Of a stretch of 64,000 nucleotides of DNA, positions 55,941 to 64,000 are shown one piece after another. Positions within the stretch are counted from its first letter, which is position 1, and every line of letters begins with the position of its first letter. The notes beneath the pieces were generated by a model, which saw only the letters and a list, made by a program, of their open reading frames with translations, had not been told where the DNA came from and made no database searches. The translations under genes and the position numbers were made by a program. This stretch comes from Nocardiopsis ansamitocini (GTDB lineage: Bacteria; Actinomycetota; Actinomycetes; Streptosporangiales; Streptosporangiaceae): positions 359,199 to 423,198 of the forward strand of contig NZ_BSQG01000001.1 of NCBI RefSeq assembly GCF_030268225.1. Direction: 5' to 3'.

Positions 55941-56248
55941 GCCGGGTCACCTCGGTTTTCTCTAGTTTTTGGAGGGCGGACGCCTGCGCAAGTTAGTAGG
56001 TTCCAGGCCCCTTCGGCAACGCAAAGTGGCTTTTCAAGCGCTATTTCATCCAACTAACTACGTTGAGTGATGCAACGAATGCGGAGAGGAGCGAAAATCG
56101 GGACTTTGGTCCTGACTAGCCGCCCGAGCTGGAACGAAGCCCCAGCCCACCGATTTGAGTGACCTTAACCACAGCAGGCACCTCCAGCGCAATTTCGGAC
56201 GAACATATCCAAGGACCACTAAAGACCCAAAAGGATCTCGGCGGCGCT
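55941..56248 (-). promoter_or_regulatory. AT-rich mihF upstream region
   Basis: This 308-nt interval between pyrF and mihF is clearly poorer in GC than the rest of the window and has no supported gene. TTGCCG and TACTAA about 15 nt apart, before the mihF start, are a possible promoter. The AT content could also attract mIHF or Lsr2 binding, which is inference. Confidence 0.35.
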
Positions 56249-56950
56249 TTACGCAGACGTCGCCTCGGCCCGACGGATCGCCGAAGCGATGGACGCCGCC
56301 GCTGCACCGGGATCCGCGGCGTTGGTGATCGGGCGGCCGATCACCAACAGGTCGGATCCCGCTGCAAGGGCTTCCTCCGGAGTGGCAACCCGGGCCTGGT
56401 CCCCACGGTCGGAGCCTGCCGGGCGCACCCCAGGAGTGATCATCGTGATGTCGGGACCGACCTCGGCCCGCAGCGAGGCCACCTCGTGGGCCGAACAGAC
56501 GAGAGCACGTGCCCCCGCACCGACGGCCAGTGCGGCGAGGCGGCGCGCCGCATCCGAGGTGGACCCGCGCAGGCCGATCTGCTCCAGAGCCGAGTCGTCC
56601 AGCGAGGTGAGCACCGTGACGGCCGCGATCTTCGTGTCCGGGGCCGCCTCGACCGCAGCTTTGATCATGTCGGCGCCGCCGGCGGCGTGCACGGTCAGGA
56701 TCGAGGGCTTGAGCCGCGCCACTGCGCGGGCCGCTCCGGCGACCGTTGCCGGGATGTCGTGCAGTTTGAGGTCCAGGAAGAGCGCGACCTTGCTGGCCCC
56801 GCGCATCGTGGTGATGACCTCGGGCCCGTAGCGCAGGTAGAGCTCCAGTCCCACCTTCAGCGTGCTGACATGTGGTGCGACCGCGGATGCCCAGCGGGCG
56901 GCGGTCTCAATGTCGGGTGCGTCGATGGCGACGGCGATAGGCGCTGCCAC
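56249..56950 (-). CDS. pyrF: Orotidine 5'-phosphate decarboxylase
   Basis: 233-aa enzyme forming UMP from OMP. The catalytic Asp60-Lys62-Asp65 set lies in LFLDLKLHDIPATV; later motifs are TVLTSLDDSAL and ITPGVRPAGSDRGDQARVATP. GTG start at 56950. The 323 nt between pyrF and pyrD (56951-57273) hold no gene I can support, though a small GGAGCGGG hairpin is seen; such a large gap inside this operon is unusual. Confidence 0.95.
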   Translation of the reverse strand: MAAPIAVAIDAPDIETAARWASAVAPHVSTLKVGLELYLRYGPEVITTMRGASKVALFLDLKLHDIPATVAGAARAVARLKPSILTVHAAGGADMIKAAVEAAPDTKIAAVTVLTSLDDSALEQIGLRGSTSDAARRLAALAVGAGARALVCSAHEVASLRAEVGPDITMITPGVRPAGSDRGDQARVATPEEALAAGSDLLVIGRPITNAADPGAAAASIASAIRRAEATSA

Positions 56951-57273
56951 GATCGTTCTCCTTCGTGTCAGGAATGGTTGGGCCGGATGGACCGCCCCGG
57001 GTGGGGCGGGTCGTCACCGGGAGCGGACGGGCCCGCTCCCGATCCCCGGTTTCGTCAATGGTCAAGCGCTGGGACGCCATGTCACGCGTGGCGCGATTCG
57101 GACACGCGGCGATCATGCCCAGGAAACCGGTGGTCACGCACCGATTCAGGTCTCTGGTCGAGGACGATTGCCCTGGAGGCCACAAGAAGGCACCCAGGGC
57201 GCCTCCTGCGGCCCCGGAAGGCGACATCGGTAGAACTCGGTGACTTTGCGGATTTGATCCGGCACGGGCCGTC

Positions 57274-58254
57274 TCAGCGCCCTTCGCCACGAGGGCGTCC
57301 GCGATGGTCATCGTCGTGCCGGGGCCCCGGCGGACGATGCGCGGCACCCACGAGATCGGCTGCCCGCCCCACACCGCGATCCACCAACGCCTGCTCGAAC
57401 TCCCGGAGAATCCGCACGCAGGCCGAGGGGTCGTTGAAGATCACCGTACCTACCGCCACCGCGCTGGCTCCGGCGAGGACGAATTCCAAAGCGTCGGAAC
57501 CCGTACGCACGCCACCCATCCCGATCAGGGGCACCTTCGGCAGCGCGGCGTGCACCTCGTAGACGCAGGCGATCGCGATCGGGCGGATCGCCGGCCCCGA
57601 AAGCCCGCCGACTCCCCCGGCAACCGCCGGACGCATTGTGACGGGGTCGATGGCCATCCCCCGGACCGTGTTGACCATGGACAGGCCGTCCGCACCGGCG
57701 GCCACGCATTCCTGTGCCAGGGCCACCAGATCGGGGACATCGGGGGAAAGCTTGGCGAAGACCGGGATGTCCGAACGCGTTTTCGCACGCACCGCGTTCA
57801 CGACCCGGGCGGCCGCACCCGCGTCGTGGGCGAAGTGCCGTCCCCGCTCCGCCAGGTTGGGACTGGAGAGGTTGACCTCGATCATGGTGACCCCGGAGGC
57901 GTCCGAGAGTCTGCGGGCCAGCTCGGCGTACTCCTGTGGGGAACCCCCCGCCACCGAGACGACTGCCCTCCCGCCCCGGGAGAGCAGCCAGGGAAGGTCC
58001 CGTTGCAGGAAGACTTCGATGCCCGGCCCCTGGAAACCGACCGCGCTGAGCATCCCGCTCGGCGTCTCGGCCACCCGGGGCGCCGGGCGCCCGGCCCTGG
58101 GCTCCACCATCACCGACTTGGTGACGAGCGCGCCGATCCGCGCGATGTCGAAGAACTGTGCCAGCTCTCGACCGGAACCGGCACAGCCGGCCGCCGTCAT
58201 GATGGGGTTGGCCAGCTCGATGTCGCCCAACCGGACCCGAAGGTCGGGGGTCAT
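57274..58254 (-). CDS. pyrD: Dihydroorotate dehydrogenase, class 1B-type (catalytic Cys replaced by Ser)
   Basis: 326-aa FMN enzyme oxidising dihydroorotate to orotate; class 1B forms pair with PyrK and give electrons to NAD. Seen: NPIMTAAGCAGSG, VTKSVMVEPRAGRPAPR, IPVFAKLSPDV, GMGGVRTGSDALEFVLAGASAVAVGT. The active-site loop reads EVNLSSPNLAER: Ser131 stands where class 1 enzymes keep the catalytic Cys (SCPN). The codon is AGT (57862-57864), one base from TGT. A serine base belongs to class 2 enzymes. ATG at 58254 with AGAGGTGG upstream. The start and PyrK neighbour argue for class 1B. Confidence 0.9.
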   Translation of the reverse strand: MTPDLRVRLGDIELANPIMTAAGCAGSGRELAQFFDIARIGALVTKSVMVEPRAGRPAPRVAETPSGMLSAVGFQGPGIEVFLQRDLPWLLSRGGRAVVSVAGGSPQEYAELARRLSDASGVTMIEVNLSSPNLAERGRHFAHDAGAAARVVNAVRAKTRSDIPVFAKLSPDVPDLVALAQECVAAGADGLSMVNTVRGMAIDPVTMRPAVAGGVGGLSGPAIRPIAIACVYEVHAALPKVPLIGMGGVRTGSDALEFVLAGASAVAVGTVIFNDPSACVRILREFEQALVDRGVGRAADLVGAAHRPPGPRHDDDHRGRPRGEGR

Positions 58255-58397
58255 GCCGCGTCCACCTCTCGTGTTCGCACTGCCGTTGCCGGGCGTGGGC
58301 CGCGCTCCGTCCGGGGCCGCCGGCTCCGGGACGCCCGCAACGGGCGGCAGGGCCGTCCCCTGCCACCAGGCCGCCCCGGGAGGAGCGCTCGACGCGC

Positions 58398-59306
58398 TCA
58401 CCCGGCCTCGCGAGCGGGATAGTCGTCGTCGGTGCGCGCCTTCCATCCCGGAGCGCCGAGCGCGTCGAAGGGAATGGTCCCGACATCGTCGAAACGGATC
58501 CGTTCCCCCCGAAAGACCGGACCGTCCACGCAGGAGCGCACCATGCGGGTGATGCCGTCCCCGCCCACCACCGGGACGACACAGCTCATGCAGACCCCGG
58601 TGCCGCACGCCATCGTCTCCTCGACCAGCGCCTGCACCGGTATGTCGTGGCGCACCCCCAACGCGGTGACCTCGCGCAGCATCGGCATCGGCCCGCAGGT
58701 GTAGACGACATCGGAGCGAGCGTCCTCGATGACCTGGCCGAGTGCGTCGGTGACCCTGCCCCGCACACCGAAGGAGCCGTCCTCGGTGGTGAACGTCGCG
58801 GTCTCCGCCAGCCGGCGTGCCGCCATCGCGCCGAGCACCTTGTCCGACGAGGCCGCGCCGAGGACGAAGTCCACCCGGCAACCGCGACGGCGCAGGGCCT
58901 GGGCGAGGGGGAACAGCGGTGCGCTGCCGTACCCGCCGCCCACCAGCACGCAGTTCACGGGGTCCCTGGGCAGTGGGAACGGCTTTCCCAGTGGACCGAT
59001 GATGTCGAGAAGATCACGGGAGCGGCGCTCGGCGAGCCACGCGGTGCCCTTGCCCCGGACCGCGAACAGGAACTCCACCGTCCCGCCGTAGTCGGGTTTG
59101 ACGTCATGGACGGCGAACGCCCTGCGCAGCAACATGCTGGACTGCTCCCCGCCGACCGCGATCGCGATGAACTGCCCCGAGCGGAACCGTTCGGCGACTC
59201 CCGGGGCCACGACCGTGATGGCGTGATAGGAGTCCACCCGTCGCACGGTCAGCACCGGGCTGCTCATCTGCACCGGCCGGAAGTCACTCACCCCTGGGAC
59301 CCTCAT
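58398..59306 (-). CDS. pyrK: Dihydroorotate dehydrogenase electron transfer subunit PyrK
   Basis: 302-aa flavoprotein carrying FAD and one 2Fe-2S cluster that links PyrD to NAD. It has a ferredoxin-reductase-like FAD domain (FRSGQFIAIAVGGEQSSMLLRRAF), a NAD domain (VLVGGGYGSAPLFPLAQAL), and C-terminal cluster ligands in ETMACGTGVCMSC with a later Cys in VRSCVDGPVF. ATG at 59306 is used; a GTG at 59291 is an alternative. Between carB and pyrD. Confidence 0.92.
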   Translation of the reverse strand: MRVPGVSDFRPVQMSSPVLTVRRVDSYHAITVVAPGVAERFRSGQFIAIAVGGEQSSMLLRRAFAVHDVKPDYGGTVEFLFAVRGKGTAWLAERRSRDLLDIIGPLGKPFPLPRDPVNCVLVGGGYGSAPLFPLAQALRRRGCRVDFVLGAASSDKVLGAMAARRLAETATFTTEDGSFGVRGRVTDALGQVIEDARSDVVYTCGPMPMLREVTALGVRHDIPVQALVEETMACGTGVCMSCVVPVVGGDGITRMVRSCVDGPVFRGERIRFDDVGTIPFDALGAPGWKARTDDDYPAREAG

Positions 59307-59375
59307 TCCTCTGACGTTCGGTCCCCATTGTCCTGCAAACCGAACGCGGCCGTTGAACACGCGACGGCCTTGCGG

Positions 59376-59411
59376 GTGCGTGGGCCGGGGTGACCGCCCC
59401 GGCCCACACAC
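59376..59411 (-). terminator. Hairpin between carB and pyrK
   Basis: GTGGGCCGGGG (59380-59390) pairs with CCCCGGCCCAC (59397-59407), with three more pairs after one mismatch on either side and a 6-nt loop. It is 14 nt past the carB stop and before pyrK, so carB-pyrK read-through may be limited. Confidence 0.6.
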
Positions 59412-59424
59412 GCGCCATCGGACG

Positions 59425-62727
<3,303 letters not shown>

Positions 62728-62823
62728 TGCTTGTATTCCCCAGTGTCGACGGGAGGACGGCCGCGCGAGGCGCCCGGTCGGGCGCGACCGCGGCCGCGAG
62801 AAGTGTGCTGGTGCCGGGCGGGA

Positions 62824-63960
62824 TCAGACGCCGGCAGTGTCCTTGTCCTTGTGGGCGGCCATCAGCGCGACGAAGGAGTCGAAGAGCTCCGCGGCGTCGT
62901 GCGGGCCGGCCGCCGCCTCCGGGTGGAACTGGGCGCTGAAAGCGGGACGCTCCAGCAGCCGCAGCCCCTCCACGACGTTGTCGTTGAGTCCGATGTAACT
63001 GACCTCGGCGGGCCCGTACGGAGTGTCAAAGGGCGCCTGGGCGTCGGCCTGCACCGCGAAACCGTGGTTCTGGCTCGTGATGTAGACGCGTCCGGTCCGG
63101 GTGTCGCGGACCGGTTGGTTGACGCCTCGGTGCCCGAAGGGCAGCTTGTAGGTGCCCAGGCCCAGGGCACGGCCCAGGATCTGGTTGCCGAAACAGATAC
63201 CGAACAGCGGTGTTCCGGCGTCCAGCACTCCGCGCATCGCGGCCACCGCCGTGTCGGCGGTGGCCGGGTCACCGGGACCGTTGCTGAAGAACACCCCGTC
63301 GGGGCCCAGCGCGAGGATCTCCTCGGCCGTGCTGCTCGCGGGCAGCACCCGGACCTCACAACCGCGCTCGGCCAGGCGCTGGGGCGTCATGGCCTTGATC
63401 CCAAGGTCGATGGCGGCGACGGTGTAGCGGGCGGGCATTCCCTCGGGCGGAGACACGATGTAGGGCTCGGTGGTACTGACCTCGGCCGAAAGGTCGGCCC
63501 CCGCCATGGCCGGGCTGGCCAGCACGCGCGCGAGCAGCGCGTCGGCGTCGAGTTCGACGGTGCTGACCGCAGCGCGCATCGCACCCTTGTCGCGCAGGTG
63601 TCTGGTGAGCGCCCGGGTCCCGGGCATGGCGATTCCCACGACCCCCTGGCGGCGCAGCTCCTCGTCCAGGGTGCGCTTGGCGCGCCAGTTGGAGGGGATG
63701 CGCGCGGGTTCGCGCACGACGTAGCCCGCGACCCAGATACGGCCCGACTCGGGGTCGTCGTCGTTGACCCCGGTGTTGCCGATGTGCGGGGCGGTCATGG
63801 CCACGATCTGGCGGTGGTAGGAGGGGTCGGTGAGCGTCTCCTGATAGCCGGTCATGCCGGTGTTGAAGACGATCTCGCCGAAGGTCTCACCCTCGGCCCC
63901 GAAAGAGGTGCCTCGGAAAACGCGGCCGTCTTCGAGCACAAGGATGGCGGGTACCTGCAT
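62824..63960 (-). CDS. carA: Carbamoyl-phosphate synthase, small subunit
   Basis: 378-aa glutaminase subunit that feeds ammonia to CarB. The N-terminal domain has [19 protein letters not shown]; the class I amidotransferase triad is Cys256 ([12 protein letters not shown]), His346 and Glu348 (QFHPEAA). ATG at 63960 has GGAGGAG upstream. Only 40 nt precede it in the window, with no readable gene. Confidence 0.97.
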   Translation of the reverse strand: MQVPAILVLEDGRVFRGTSFGAEGETFGEIVFNTGMTGYQETLTDPSYHRQIVAMTAPHIGNTGVNDDDPESGRIWVAGYVVREPARIPSNWRAKRTLDEELRRQGVVGIAMPGTRALTRHLRDKGAMRAAVSTVELDADALLARVLASPAMAGADLSAEVSTTEPYIVSPPEGMPARYTVAAIDLGIKAMTPQRLAERGCEVRVLPASSTAEEILALGPDGVFFSNGPGDPATADTAVAAMRGVLDAGTPLFGICFGNQILGRALGLGTYKLPFGHRGVNQPVRDTRTGRVYITSQNHGFAVQADAQAPFDTPYGPAEVSYIGLNDNVVEGLRLLERPAFSAQFHPEAAAGPHDAAELFDSFVALMAAHKDKDTAGV

Positions 63961-64000
63961 GGTTTTCTTCTCCTCCGTAGGACGGCCGTGCGCCGCCTGG

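Overview
This 64-kb window is a chromosomal segment of a high-GC actinobacterium. The pointers are the high-GC codon usage with many GTG and TTG starts, an mIHF-type integration host factor next to gmk and rpoZ, a PriA without ATPase motifs, an F420-type nitroreductase, DUF3040 and PF04672 proteins, a mycothiol-type maleylpyruvate isomerase fold, a SAM-IV-type riboswitch and a RibM transporter inside the rib operon. Gene order and protein style fit Streptosporangiales (a Nocardiopsis or Thermobifida-like genome is my best guess, from order alone). Most of the window is core genome and most core genes are on the minus strand. I recognised no tRNA, rRNA, insertion sequence or prophage.

Layout. 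(1) 1-5.9 kb: start of the division and cell-wall cluster, transcribed leftward as mraZ-rsmH-ftsL-ftsI-murE (murE is cut by the window edge), with a four-unit MraZ-box array upstream of mraZ. (2) 5.96-10.6 kb: a divergent MoxR ATPase - DUF58 - membrane transglutaminase operon. (3) 10.7-20 kb, minus strand: DUF3040, dinB, a methyltransferase, nusB, efp, aroB, aroK, aroC, a prepilin-type peptidase, an MDMPI-fold protein, an SseB-like protein and a MarR regulator divergent from yceI. (4) 20.6-27.4 kb: yceI, DUF2470, a class III CoA-transferase, a large membrane-anchored Ser/Thr kinase, an aldose-1-epimerase-like gene, a small secreted peptide and a solitary type I-E-like CRISPR repeat. (5) 27.6-31.5 kb: a molybdo-hydroxylase maturation operon (MoxR - VWA/CoxE - XdhC - MocA-like) with no structural hydroxylase genes beside it. 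(6) 31.7-40.7 kb: riboflavin operon (FMN riboswitch - ribE - ribM - ribBA - ribH - PH protein), then rpe, rsmB, fmt and a hypothetical gene. (7) 41.1-51.4 kb: priA, then an accessory stretch that separates priA from metK: an RlaP-like nucleotidyltransferase, a PF04672 methyltransferase, a SAM-IV-controlled class V aminotransferase, a glutarate catabolism operon (DUF3870 - CoA-transferase - glutaryl-CoA dehydrogenase), a Ddn-type nitroreductase and a PAP2-like membrane protein. (8) 51.5-64 kb: metK, coaBC, rpoZ, gmk, mihF, pyrF, pyrD, pyrK, carB, carA, the usual actinobacterial order read leftward.

How it works together: the window supplies peptidoglycan and division enzymes, shikimate steps to chorismate, riboflavin made and imported under FMN control, pyrimidine synthesis from carbamoyl phosphate, CoA and SAM synthesis, and translation and transcription accessory factors. 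Points most worth a second look are the Cys-to-Ser change at the expected catalytic position of PyrD, the orphan membrane kinase, the solitary CRISPR repeat, the SAM-IV element ahead of a desulfurase-like enzyme, a glutarate operon, and a possible shared operator half-site (ATTGGCC) in front of both CoA-transferase genes. I found no clearly new multi-gene defence or biosynthetic system; the kinase is the best candidate for undescribed biology.
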